Source: Verrucomicrobiota bacterium
GTDB lineage: Bacteria; Verrucomicrobiota; Verrucomicrobiia; Opitutales; Opitutaceae
Reading direction: 5' to 3'
Assembly (NCBI GenBank): GCA_018239675.1
Contig: JAFEGX010000028.1
Span: 1 to 58,985, forward strand
Length of the DNA stretch: 58,985 bases
The stretch's first letter is position 1; each line of letters opens with the position of its first letter. Both the position numbers and the translations under genes were made by a program. Under the pieces are notes generated by a model. That model was not told the DNA's origin. It was given only the letters and a program-made list of their open reading frames with translations, and ran no database searches. Of the stretch, positions 36,114 through 45,319 are shown piece by piece.

Positions 36114-38189
36114 CTACCGCAGATCCACCGCGCTCCAGAACCCCCACGTATAGCTGATGTTACCCTTGGGTCCCGGCGTCGTGCGCAGCACCAGGCGGGC
36201 GATTGAACCACCGGGCAGGGGCACCTTCAAGTGATGGAATCCCCGGTCCGCCGGTTCGTCGCGAGGATCTAGATACTTCTCAAACAGGGTCGTACGGTGA
36301 CCGGATGAATCCACCAGCTCGACGAGGAAGCGGATGCCGCTGGGCCCCGGATTTTTTTCGTAGGCGTCCGGCAGCACGCCAAAATCCGCGTCCAGCTGGC
36401 GCGCCCCGGCCGGCAGGTCGAAGATCACGTCGGTCGGCGAGTGGGCGTTGAACACCCGCCGGCCTTCCATGAGGCTGACCGAGAGACCGAAGGGCACGAT
36501 CACCTCGGCGGGTCGGGGGTGCATCATGTCAAACACGCTCGGATCCGGAACCTCGGCCAAGGGCAGGCGCCGCCGCGTGAGCCCGGGCACCTCCGCGCTG
36601 GGCGCGGCCAGGGCGAATTCGCGGGCCTTCACCATCGCGAGGGCGGGCAGGGCCCCGCGGGCGAGCCGATCCGAGAGGTAAATGTCCGCCGTCGCCGAAA
36701 CGAGCACGGGACGCTCGCCGAGATTGAGCGACTTGGCCAGCAGCCGGAAAAACTCCTCGGACTGGCGGGCGTCGCCGTAGGCGACCAGCGCGGTGATGCG
36801 GCCCGGCGGCAGCCGGCCGATCACGGCATTCCGGCGTTCGTGATCCTGCAGGTAGCGGTTGGCCACCATGATCACGCGGCGTCCGGAGAAATAGGGCACG
36901 ACGGGGTTCCACTCGAGGCCGTAGATCAGGACCACGTCGTCCGGCGCGGTGGTGGCGGCCAGCACCCGGGCCAACTCGGGCGGCTCGGGCCGGGTCGGGG
37001 CCTGGATCAGGTTATAGCTGTGCGTGAATGCATGCACTTCCCAGCCGAGGCAGGCCGCGATCACCAGCCACGACACCGCCGCTGGCAGGACGCGCAGGTC
37101 GAGGAGGCGGGACCAGCCCAGCGCCAGCAGCCCGACGAGGAAAAGGCCGGTGGCGTAGAAGTAGTAATCATGGACGAAGTAGAGGTTCGCGAACAGCATC
37201 GGGCCGGCGAAAAAACCGGCGAGCAGCAGGAGGGCGGCCTTGCGGTAGGTGCGGCCGCACATGATCCCGGAGGCGAAGGCGGCGGCGACGAGGACCGGAG
37301 GCATGACCGACTCGCCGGCGATACCCACGATGCGCCACCAGAAGCCGGGCGAGGTGCGCTGCGCCACCGTGCCGAACGTGAATTCCTGCAATGGGCCGGA
37401 CGCGAGGAACTCGGACAAAGGGTTGGAGAGCTTGATGGCGTCGCTGTACCGGACCCAGGCCGTGCCGATTACGACGGACGGGATGGTGGCGGCGAGACCC
37501 CGCCACGCCAGGCGTCCGAGGGAGGTCCAGCGGCCGGCGGGCTGGCGCCAGGCCCCGGCGAGGCGCCACATCGTGTACGTGGCGGCGACGACCAGGATCA
37601 CCATGTAGGTGGTGACCTTGGCGAGGCCGGCGGCTGTGCCAAACCCGATGGCAGCCGCGAGCCAGCCGCCGTGCCCGCGGTCGAGTGCCCGGACATAGGC
37701 GAGCAGGAACCACGCGCTGAGGCACAGCGCCGTGGACTCGATCATCACGGTTCGCGAGTAGAACAGGTAGAGCGGCGAAACGAGGATGCCCGCCAGCCAC
37801 AGCCAGCGGCGGTGCGGCGGCTGCGGCACGTTGCGCAGGAGCAGGAAGAGGGCGGGCAGGGCCAGGTAGAAGAACGCCAGCGAAACGAGCCGCGACGAGG
37901 GCTCGACCGCTAATCCCGAGCAGCGCGCGAACGCCGCGGCACAGACCTCAAAGATGGGAAATTCCATCGGCGCCGACCACGGCGGCCCGAACAGCGGGAG
38001 CGGATAGGCGAGCGACCAGCCGTCGCGCAGCAGGTACTCGACGCTCATCGCCGTCTGGGCCTGACGAAACTCATGGCCCTCGAGGATGTTGTTCCGCCAG
38101 CCGTGGCCGGAGAACCAGACGCTGAGCGCAGCGCAGACGACGAAGGCGGCGACGCACAGCCTCCGCTCGAGGACCATGGGATCCTTCAT
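36114..38189 (-). CDS. Type B GT-C-like membrane glycosyltransferase with one C-terminal repeat domain
   Basis: A 691-residue protein started at the ATG at 38189, whose ATGA overlaps the upstream stop; the frame extends to a TTG at 38219. 'HEFRQAQTA' (39-47) and 'APMEFPIFEV' form the first-loop signature. 'FYSRTVMIESTALC', 'AKVTTYM' and 'LYFVHDYYFYATG' follow in the membrane half. 'DDVVLIYGLEWNPVVPYFSGRR' contains the motif shared by type B soluble regions. The shared domain is at about 580-691 ('EPADRGFH', 'RTTPGPKGN'), with the usual TDG changed to PSG. It is one of three consecutive type B genes, so local duplication is likely. A polyprenyl-phosphate-sugar donor is inferred by analogy with GT-C enzymes. 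Confidence 0.78.
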   Translation of the reverse strand: MKDPMVLERRLCVAAFVVCAALSVWFSGHGWRNNILEGHEFRQAQTAMSVEYLLRDGWSLAYPLPLFGPPWSAPMEFPIFEVCAAAFARCSGLAVEPSSRLVSLAFFYLALPALFLLLRNVPQPPHRRWLWLAGILVSPLYLFYSRTVMIESTALCLSAWFLLAYVRALDRGHGGWLAAAIGFGTAAGLAKVTTYMVILVVAATYTMWRLAGAWRQPAGRWTSLGRLAWRGLAATIPSVVIGTAWVRYSDAIKLSNPLSEFLASGPLQEFTFGTVAQRTSPGFWWRIVGIAGESVMPPVLVAAAFASGIMCGRTYRKAALLLLAGFFAGPMLFANLYFVHDYYFYATGLFLVGLLALGWSRLLDLRVLPAAVSWLVIAACLGWEVHAFTHSYNLIQAPTRPEPPELARVLAATTAPDDVVLIYGLEWNPVVPYFSGRRVIMVANRYLQDHERRNAVIGRLPPGRITALVAYGDARQSEEFFRLLAKSLNLGERPVLVSATADIYLSDRLARGALPALAMVKAREFALAAPSAEVPGLTRRRLPLAEVPDPSVFDMMHPRPAEVIVPFGLSVSLMEGRRVFNAHSPTDVIFDLPAGARQLDADFGVLPDAYEKNPGPSGIRFLVELVDSSGHRTTLFEKYLDPRDEPADRGFHHLKVPLPGGSIARLVLRTTPGPKGNISYTWGFWSAVDLR

Positions 38190-40255
38190 TGGATTGCGAT
38201 CCTTCCCCAGTAGGCCCAAGCGCAGGCGATGCTGTTGGTCGGCCCGGGCAACGTGCGGAACGTCAGGTGCCCGGCGGCCTTCTCGGGCAGCGTCACGTGA
38301 AGGGTCTTGTTGCCGCGGTCGGCCGGGACCTTGCTTGGGCTCAGGTAGGCGCTGTACAGGGTCTGGTGCGCTCCATCCGGCGAGAACAGCTCGATCCGGA
38401 ACTCGACCCCTTCGGTGGCATTTCCGCCGGTGTAGGCGGTCGGGAATATCCCGTACTCGGCATCAATGGTCCGGGCGCCGCGCGGGATCTCGAACAGCAG
38501 GTCGGTCGGGGCATGGGCCGAGAAGACGTTCTTGCCGTCAAGCTCGTACGCTCCCGGCGTGAAGGGATGCAGGATGCTCACTGGGCGCGGGGTCATCATG
38601 TCGGTGGTGCGCCGATCTGGCAGCTGGCTGACGACATAGCGGATGCGCGGAATCCCGGCGACCGATTCCTCGCTGAGGGCGAAGTGAAACGCCTCCAGGG
38701 GAAGTTCCTTGAGCCGGCTCCGCAGCGCCGTGATGCGCCGCTCCGCGAGATACACGACGGTCTCGGGGCTGACCAGGGCCGCGGTCGGCTGCAGGCGGAG
38801 GCGATCGATCAGCGGCTTGAAGAAGCCCGGGTAGCCCCGCATCCGGCCGGTTACCACGATGGCGGTGACCTGGTCGGGCGGCATGCGCCGCAGCACCTGC
38901 TCCAGCGCGTCGGTGTTGGCGATGAGCGCGTCGACCACCATCACGGTCCGGCGGCGGGAGTAATAGGCGATCTCCGAGCTCCAGTCCTCACCGAAAACGA
39001 GGATGACATCGTTGGGCTCGGTGGCGGCCGCCAGCGCGGTCGCCAGTTCCGGCGGGCGCGAGCGGTTTGAGCGATACTGCGAGGGAAAATAGGCGGCGGC
39101 GTAGGTGCCGAATTGCAGGATCAGGGTCGCAATCACGACGGACCACTTGGCCGCGCTGGAATATCCCGGGAGGTCGAGCAACTGGTTCCACGCGAGCGCG
39201 ACGGCGCCGAGGAGGAAAACGCCACAGGCATAAAAGTAGTAGTCGTGGACGAAGTAGAGGTTCGCGAAGATCAGCGGGCCGGCGAGGAAGCCCGCGACGA
39301 GCAGAAGGGCCCGCCGGCGAACCCCGCCGAGCAGTAAAGCGAAGACCAGGACCAGCGCGATCGCGAACGACGGTGTTACTGATTCGGTGGTGCGCTGCAT
39401 GATCCGGACCCAGAAGTCGCCGGAGAAACGTTGGGCCAGGCTTCCGAAATTGAACTCCTGCATTGGGCCGGAGGCGAGGAAGGCCGAGAGCGGGTTCGAA
39501 ACCTTGATCGCGTCCGAATACCGCACCCAGGCATATCCGACGGCCACGCCCGGGATGGTGGCGGCCAGGCCCCGCAGGCCCGTGGCCAGGACCTCGCCCA
39601 CCCGCTGGCCGGAGCGAAGGTCGGCGGTGAGGCGGGCGAGGGTGTAGATTGCGCCCGCCGCGAGGAACACCATGAGGGTGGTCACCTTCGCGAGCGCGCC
39701 GACCGCGCAGAACACCGCTGCAGCCGCCAGCCAACCGTAGGCGCGGGGCGCAAGGCCGCGGACGTAGGCGTACAGGAACCACAGCGCCGCACACAGCGCC
39801 GTGGATTCGATCATGAAGGAACGCGAGTAATAGAGGTAGACCGGGGACAGGAGCACCAGGCCGCCCGCCAGCCAGCGCCGCGCCGGCGAGAGTCCCAGCA
39901 GTTCCGCGAGGCCCAGCACCGCCGGCAGCGCCGCGTAGAGGAACGCCAGCGAGACGACCCGTCCGACCGGTTCGAGCGGCCAGCCGGTCGCCTTGGCGAG
40001 GGTGGCGACGCACACCTGGTAAAGGGGAAACTCCATCGGCGCCGACCAGGGCGGGCCGAACAGCGGCGTGGGGTAGGCGAGCTGGAATCCCTCCGCCTCA
40101 AGGCGCTGGGTGGTGAGCGCGGTCTGGATCTGGCGGAAGCCGTGGATCTCCTGCAGCGAGTGCCGCAGACCGACGGCCGACATCGACAGATTGAGGAGGA
40201 CGCAGACGGCGAACAGTCCGAGGCAAACAAGGTGTTCGGTGGAACGCCGGGTCAT
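38186..40255 (-). CDS. Type B GT-C-like membrane glycosyltransferase with one C-terminal repeat domain
   Basis: A 689-residue protein from the ATG at 40255; a TTG at 40273 would add six residues. 'HGFRQIQTA' (38-46) is the type B first-loop motif with HG for HE and the acidic residue shifted upstream ('QEIHGF'). 'APMEFPLYQV', 'YYSRSFMIESTALC', 'AKVTTLM' and 'LYFVHDYYFYACG' follow. 'NDVILVFGEDWSSEIAYYSRRR' is in the soluble segment. The shared domain lies at about 577-689 ('TEGVEFRIE', 'PADRGNK', 'LPGPTNS'). Its stop overlaps the next ATG by four bases. Of the type B proteins it is most like the product of 36114-38189. Confidence 0.78.
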   Translation of the reverse strand: MTRRSTEHLVCLGLFAVCVLLNLSMSAVGLRHSLQEIHGFRQIQTALTTQRLEAEGFQLAYPTPLFGPPWSAPMEFPLYQVCVATLAKATGWPLEPVGRVVSLAFLYAALPAVLGLAELLGLSPARRWLAGGLVLLSPVYLYYSRSFMIESTALCAALWFLYAYVRGLAPRAYGWLAAAAVFCAVGALAKVTTLMVFLAAGAIYTLARLTADLRSGQRVGEVLATGLRGLAATIPGVAVGYAWVRYSDAIKVSNPLSAFLASGPMQEFNFGSLAQRFSGDFWVRIMQRTTESVTPSFAIALVLVFALLLGGVRRRALLLVAGFLAGPLIFANLYFVHDYYFYACGVFLLGAVALAWNQLLDLPGYSSAAKWSVVIATLILQFGTYAAAYFPSQYRSNRSRPPELATALAAATEPNDVILVFGEDWSSEIAYYSRRRTVMVVDALIANTDALEQVLRRMPPDQVTAIVVTGRMRGYPGFFKPLIDRLRLQPTAALVSPETVVYLAERRITALRSRLKELPLEAFHFALSEESVAGIPRIRYVVSQLPDRRTTDMMTPRPVSILHPFTPGAYELDGKNVFSAHAPTDLLFEIPRGARTIDAEYGIFPTAYTGGNATEGVEFRIELFSPDGAHQTLYSAYLSPSKVPADRGNKTLHVTLPEKAAGHLTFRTLPGPTNSIACAWAYWGRIAIQ

Positions 40256-40356
40256 GGTCGCACTGGAAGACAATCCAACGAACGGTTACCATCCCCCCAC
40301 CGGCTCTCAAGCCCGCGTTTGCCGCTTGGCGGCCGGTCGCCGGAAATCGCGGCTGG

Positions 40357-42438
40357 TCAACGCATCGTGACGTAGCCCCAGTAGGCCCAGTCGTAGCTGG
40401 CGTTGTTGGCCGGGCCGGGGAGCGTGCGCAGGACAATCTCGCCCCTGACGTCGGGCGGCAGGGCGACGTCGAGCGGCAGCGGCCCCCGGTCGGCGAACAC
40501 CCAGCGTGGATTCAGCAGCCGGCGGAACAGGTCGCGCTCCGAGCCGTCCGGACGCCGCTCGGCGATCACGAATTCCACGCCGTCCGTGTAGTCATGCTCG
40601 CGGTAGGCGGCGTCGAGGATGCCGAACGTGCCCGTGATCCGCCTCGCGCCGGGCTGGGCCGGGAGCACAATCTCGGTTGGAGCGGGGGCATTCACCATGT
40701 CGCGGCCTTCGACCGGTGAGGTGCCAAAGTCGGCGAGGGCGGTGGCACGAATCGGGCGCGGCGAGAAGTGCGTGAAGGCCGGGTGGCGTGCCAGGGTGCG
40801 GGCCAGCAGCGTGTGCGGGCCGCTGGCCGGGAACTCCTCCTGCGAGAGCTCGAACGGCGGATATTTCTCCGGCTCGAATTCGTCGCGGAGCCGCGCCTGG
40901 CGGGCCACCGGCACCCAGATGCCGAGATCGAGGTGGTTGGAAAACAGGGGCCGGTGCCCAAGCTTGAGGGCTGCCATGGTCTGGTCGACAAACGCCTCGT
41001 CGTGCCAGAGCGCGCCGTTGATCACGACGGCGCCCACTTGGGTGGGATTGAGCCGCTCCATGCTGCGGCGCAGGTCGGCCGGGTCGCGCTCGCGGCCGGC
41101 GCGGAGCATCAGGGCCGGCCGGTGCGCGTAGTACGGGATGAAGGCGTCCCAGTCGTGGCCGAGGATGACGACCAGGTCCTCGGGGCCGGTGATCCCGTCG
41201 AGCAGCCTGCACACCGGGGGCGGAGCCACGTTGGTGCTCTGCTCGGCATAATAGGTGCGGGCGTAGGTCCCGACCTGAATGACCGCAAGGCCGACAACCA
41301 GCGCAGCCGCGGAGCGCCCGGCGATCGCGGGCTGCTCCAGGATCTCCACGAGCGCCAGACCCACCGCCGCGACCAGGAACACGCCGCTGGCGTAGAAATA
41401 GTAGTCGTGGACAAAGTAGAGATTGGAAAAGATGAGCTGGCCGGAGAGGAAGGCCGCGAGACAGCCCGTGATCAGCCAGCGCAGGCGGCCGCGGAGCCAG
41501 CAGAAATAGAGCAACAGCAGGGCGAGTCCGGCTTCGCTGACGATCGAGCCGGTCCAGACCTGGTAGGTTTTCAGCCAGAACCGGCCGGAGAGACGCTGGG
41601 CAAGGTCGCCAAAGCTCCAGAAGCCGAAATGGACGTCGAGGAAGACCGCCTCGGGATTGCGGTGCCGGATGGCCCAGGTGAAAAACACCCACCAGACGGA
41701 CGCCGCGAACGGGATCGCGACCCCGAGGCCGGCGCGCCACCAGAGCCGCCAGGCGGCGGGCCGCTGCGCTGACCGCAGCGCGGCCACCAGGAGCAGCAGC
41801 GCGGCGATCAGGAACACCGCGAACGACGTGACCTTGACCATCCCGGCCAGCGCGCCGCAGACGGCCGCCGCGACGAAAGAGCTCCAGTGCGGCCGCGTCA
41901 GGAACCGCTCAAAGGCAACGAGAAACCAGAGGCTGAACGCCAGCACGGTCGACTCCATCAGGAAATGCCGCGAGAAAAACAGATAGAGCGGGCTCAGGAG
42001 CAGCAGGGAGAGCACCAGCAGGCGCTGCGCCCGCCGCAGCGGGAAGCGCCCGAGCAGGAGGTACGCCGCCGGCAGCCCGGCAAAAAAGAAGATCCAGCTC
42101 ACGATGCGGCCCGTAAAGTCGAGCCCGAGGCCGGTGGTCTTCACCGTCCAGGCGACCACGGCCTGATAGAGCGGAAACTCGAGCGGCATCTCGTAGGGCG
42201 GTCCCATGACCGGCGTGCGGTAGTGCAGCGAAATTCCGTCGCGGAGGTAGTAGTCGGCCGAGATCGCGGTCTGCACCGGCCGGAAGCCGTGCTCGCCCAG
42301 CAGCGTGTGATGCAGGCCAATGGAACCGAGCCCCAGGTGCACGGCGAGCGCGGCCAGGAACACGCCGACCAGCAATCGGGTTTGGGAGCGCGGGGAGGGA
42401 GCGGTCGGGTTGTTCACGGGAATCGGGCGTCGCGGCAC
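40357..42438 (-). CDS. Type B GT-C-like membrane glycosyltransferase with one C-terminal repeat domain
   Basis: A 693-residue protein with a GTG start at 42438, six bases after the upstream epimerase-like gene; a second GTG lies at 42417. 'GEHGFRPVQTA' (48-58) is the variant first-loop motif. 'MPLEFPLYQAVVA', 'FFSRHFLMESTVL', 'VKVTSF' and 'LYFVHDYYFYASG' follow. The soluble segment has 'EDLVVILGHDWDAFIPYYAHR'. The shared domain is at about 583-693 ('TDGVEFVIA', 'FADRGPL', 'LPGPANNASYDW'). It opens the type B run in the direction of transcription. GT-C function inferred. Confidence 0.77.
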   Translation of the reverse strand: MPRRPIPVNNPTAPSPRSQTRLLVGVFLAALAVHLGLGSIGLHHTLLGEHGFRPVQTAISADYYLRDGISLHYRTPVMGPPYEMPLEFPLYQAVVAWTVKTTGLGLDFTGRIVSWIFFFAGLPAAYLLLGRFPLRRAQRLLVLSLLLLSPLYLFFSRHFLMESTVLAFSLWFLVAFERFLTRPHWSSFVAAAVCGALAGMVKVTSFAVFLIAALLLLVAALRSAQRPAAWRLWWRAGLGVAIPFAASVWWVFFTWAIRHRNPEAVFLDVHFGFWSFGDLAQRLSGRFWLKTYQVWTGSIVSEAGLALLLLYFCWLRGRLRWLITGCLAAFLSGQLIFSNLYFVHDYYFYASGVFLVAAVGLALVEILEQPAIAGRSAAALVVGLAVIQVGTYARTYYAEQSTNVAPPPVCRLLDGITGPEDLVVILGHDWDAFIPYYAHRPALMLRAGRERDPADLRRSMERLNPTQVGAVVINGALWHDEAFVDQTMAALKLGHRPLFSNHLDLGIWVPVARQARLRDEFEPEKYPPFELSQEEFPASGPHTLLARTLARHPAFTHFSPRPIRATALADFGTSPVEGRDMVNAPAPTEIVLPAQPGARRITGTFGILDAAYREHDYTDGVEFVIAERRPDGSERDLFRRLLNPRWVFADRGPLPLDVALPPDVRGEIVLRTLPGPANNASYDWAYWGYVTMR

Positions 42439-42444
42439 CGGCGG

Positions 42445-43350
42445 TTACCGGGTCTCTTCCGCCGCGCGCCGGATGCCCTCGGCCAGGCCGACGGTGGGCC
42501 GCCAATCGACGGCGGCGCGCAACTTGGCGTTGTCGAGCAGGCTGTCGTGCACGTCCCAGGCATTGGCCGGGACGTGCTGGATGCGGATTTTCCGCCCGAC
42601 CGTGGCCTCGACCGTGGCGATCACCTCATTGACGGTGTGCGACTCGCCGCAGCTGACATTGAAGATCCCGCTCGGACGGTGGCGGACCACCTGCTCGAGG
42701 GCGGCCGTGAAATCGGAATGATACAGGAAATCCTTCCGCGCGGTGCCGTCGCCCCAGACGGAAAACGGGGCGCCGGTGCGGGCGCTGTTGAGGAGGAAAG
42801 GGACGATGCCCTGCGGCTTGTGCGTCGGCACCGGAAAGCCGTAGGGATTCGAGATGCGGAGAATCGTGTACGCGAGCCGGTGGCGCTGGCCGTACTCCTC
42901 GATCAGCCGCTCGGCGGCCAGCTTGGCGTGACCGTACCAGCCGATCGGCGCGCACGGGTCGCTCTCCTGGCTCGGGCGGCCGCCGCGGGCGTTGCCATAG
43001 ACCGTGCCGCCCGACGAGAAGAACACGAAATGCAGGCGCTCGCGGTTCGGGGAGGAGCTCACCGTCTTCAGCACCTTGCTCAGGAGGGGCAGGTCGTGCT
43101 CCCATTCCAGCCCGACGTGGCGCTCGGAGCTCAGCGGCACCGTGCTCCACGCGAGGTGGAGGATGGTGTCGGCCTCGTCGGCGAGGTTGTTGACGAACAG
43201 ATTCTCCAGCCCGAGATGGTGCTCGCCCTCGGAGCGCGAGAGACTGATGACCCGCGCGCCCCGGCTGGTCAGGTGGTGATAGACCACCGCGGCGAGGCGG
43301 CTGCGGCCGCCGGTCAGCAGGATGCGGTGGGTCAGGGGAGCGGCTTCCAT
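42445..43350 (-). CDS. NAD-dependent epimerase/dehydratase (extended SDR)
   Basis: A 301-residue extended short-chain dehydrogenase of the UDP-glucose-epimerase superfamily. The YxxxK pair is Y139/K143 ('WYGHAKLAAE'), preceded by 'FFSSGGTVYG' (110-119). 'ILRISNPYG' and 'DFLYHSDF' are typical of NDP-sugar enzymes. The Rossmann start is odd: 'LLTGGRSRLAAVV' has Ser and Ala in place of the second and third glycines of TGxxGxxG. A changed cofactor fit or altered function is therefore possible. It lies between the type B genes and a GT4 gene. It might act on the heptose or another NDP-sugar; the substrate is not fixed by sequence. Confidence 0.82.
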   Translation of the reverse strand: MEAAPLTHRILLTGGRSRLAAVVYHHLTSRGARVISLSRSEGEHHLGLENLFVNNLADEADTILHLAWSTVPLSSERHVGLEWEHDLPLLSKVLKTVSSSPNRERLHFVFFSSGGTVYGNARGGRPSQESDPCAPIGWYGHAKLAAERLIEEYGQRHRLAYTILRISNPYGFPVPTHKPQGIVPFLLNSARTGAPFSVWGDGTARKDFLYHSDFTAALEQVVRHRPSGIFNVSCGESHTVNEVIATVEATVGRKIRIQHVPANAWDVHDSLLDNAKLRAAVDWRPTVGLAEGIRRAAEETR

Positions 43351-43360
43351 CGGGCGAGGT

Positions 43361-45319
43361 TCAAGACGATGGGACCGCCGCCAGCGGGGTCAAGGAACGG
43401 TAGAACTCCGCCAGCTGGCGCGCGCTCCGCGGCCAAGAGAAGTGCTCGGCGGCAAAGGCCAGCGCCCCGCGCGACAGGCGCTCGACCCGGGCCGGGTCGG
43501 CATGGAGGGCCGCCACGGCGTCGGCGATCGCCGGCGCGTCGGCCCGCGGCAGCACGCAGGCGTGCTCGCCGTCGCGCACCAGGCCGCCGAGGTTGGTCCG
43601 CGGCAGGATCACGGGGCGGCCGATGGCGAAAAACTCCGGCAGTTTTGACGGGAAACGGTAGTTGTTGAATGCGTCGGGCAGGCCCGGCTGGACGAAATAA
43701 TCGGCCAGCGCCATCAGGGCCGGCAGGTGTTTCGCGCGGCCGATGTGACCCAGGTGGATGAGGTAGGGGCGGATCCAGGCATTTCCCTCGGGGAGAAAGT
43801 CCGGGTAATCCCGGCCGGTCCGGATGAGCTGCGTCGGCAGCCCACGCTGGTTGAGCGTCACGACGGCCTCGTAAAGGCTGCGCACCTCGGCGGCGTTCGA
43901 GGTGTGGACGTTGCCGTGGTAGAAAAGCACGATGTTCCGCGGGCCGAACCCGAGCGCGGCGCGGAGGCGGTCGTCGCGGGGCCGCGGCGTGAAGTAGCTG
44001 GCGTCGGCGGCGGGCCAGATGACGGAGCTGGGCACGCCGGCCGGCAGGTGCTCCTTCAGCCGTTCGACGATGACGGTGATGCCGCGGGCCGAGCGGAGGA
44101 ACGCGGCGGCCCGGCGCGGGTGGGACAAGACCTCCGGCACGAGCGGATCGAGCGCCTCATCCGGGAGCGCGGCGAGCTCGGCGAACGGCCGGCCCACGCG
44201 GGTCTCGAGGATCTCCTGCTCGTTGTCCTCGAGGTGCACGAACACCGCGCTACCGTAGGCGTCCACGACGCGGCCGCAGAACTTCCGGACATTTTCGCGC
44301 GAGGTCCAGGCGTGGACGAGACAGGGGCCGCGGCCGTCCTTGAAGTAGGCCGGCAGGTGCGGGAGTTCGTCGAAGTGCAGCGCCATGAAGCGGGCGCGGG
44401 GCAGGGCGCCGAGCGTCTCCTTGTGGGACGGCACGGCGACGACGCAGTCGTAGCCGGCGGCAATCAGTTCGTTGGCGAGACTGGCGACGTGCAGGGCGCT
44501 GTTGGCGGAGAAGTCGCCGTAGAGGGCGAAGAGGATGTTGCGTGCTCCGACCGGGCGGCGACCGGCCTCGGCGTCGCTGAGGGTCGGCTGCGCCCAGGCG
44601 AGCGTGGAGAGGTCGCGGATCGGCGAGGGCGGCGGCGGCTTCGGAATCCAGCCCTGCTCAATCGCGACCCGATGGGCCGAGGTGACGAAATAGATCCGGC
44701 CGCATTCGGTGGTGGCCCGGATCTTCACCGGCCCGGCGCCGCGCGGCAGGTTTTCCGCGGTGATGAAGCCCGAGCGGGCCGCGGCGGGATGGCCGGGGAA
44801 CCGCGCCGCGACGTCGGGCCGCGCGACGCCGTACTCGCACGGCACCTCGACATTGCCGAACTGGAGGACGATCTCGCGGACGGTGAACTCCGGGTGAAAG
44901 CACCAGCCCTCGATGCGCGCCGGCTTGGTGATCACGGTCTCGGCGGGCGGCTTCTCGATGGCGCCGAGGACCGGATGCGAACTCACCGGCACGGCGAGCG
45001 GCCGGACCGGGAGCCAGGTGGTGCCATCGGTTGAGAGCTCGAGCCAGCCCTCGTAGAAACCAAACGGCAGATAGCAGATGAACTTGAAGCCGCTGCGCGC
45101 GGCGGCGGCCTCGCCCGGGTACGCGGCGGCGACGTCGGCGCGGGCGAGGCGCTCGGACGGGGCGAAAACGCGGTCGCCAAAACGAACCCGCACTTCGTTC
45201 GGCGTGGACGAGCCCGGTAGGAAGGCCCAGCCGATCAGCTGGAAATAATTCTGGGTCGGCTGGAACGGATGGATCGTCTCCAGGCTGTGCAGCGGGGCCC
45301 GGGTGCCGGCGGCGCTCAT
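43361..45319 (-). CDS. GT4 glycosyltransferase with two N-terminal beta modules
   Basis: A 652-residue protein. Two N-terminal beta modules (about 20-115 and 130-225) carry 'LIGWAFLPG' with 'RADVAAAYPG', and 'IEGWCFHPE' with 'RPDVAARFPG', each followed by an SGF. The same module type opens both giant glycosyltransferases. A GT-B fold GT4 domain follows at about 265-645, with a Rossmann start 'NILFALYGDFSANSALHV', and 'RFPSKLPEFFAIGRPVI' near the donor site. The usual GT4 'ExFGxxxxE' motif is not obvious, so it is a divergent member. Its ATG overlaps the stop of the coiled-coil gene by four bases. Cytoplasmic; substrates unknown. Confidence 0.82.
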   Translation of the reverse strand: MSAAGTRAPLHSLETIHPFQPTQNYFQLIGWAFLPGSSTPNEVRVRFGDRVFAPSERLARADVAAAYPGEAAAARSGFKFICYLPFGFYEGWLELSTDGTTWLPVRPLAVPVSSHPVLGAIEKPPAETVITKPARIEGWCFHPEFTVREIVLQFGNVEVPCEYGVARPDVAARFPGHPAAARSGFITAENLPRGAGPVKIRATTECGRIYFVTSAHRVAIEQGWIPKPPPPSPIRDLSTLAWAQPTLSDAEAGRRPVGARNILFALYGDFSANSALHVASLANELIAAGYDCVVAVPSHKETLGALPRARFMALHFDELPHLPAYFKDGRGPCLVHAWTSRENVRKFCGRVVDAYGSAVFVHLEDNEQEILETRVGRPFAELAALPDEALDPLVPEVLSHPRRAAAFLRSARGITVIVERLKEHLPAGVPSSVIWPAADASYFTPRPRDDRLRAALGFGPRNIVLFYHGNVHTSNAAEVRSLYEAVVTLNQRGLPTQLIRTGRDYPDFLPEGNAWIRPYLIHLGHIGRAKHLPALMALADYFVQPGLPDAFNNYRFPSKLPEFFAIGRPVILPRTNLGGLVRDGEHACVLPRADAPAIADAVAALHADPARVERLSRGALAFAAEHFSWPRSARQLAEFYRSLTPLAAVPSS

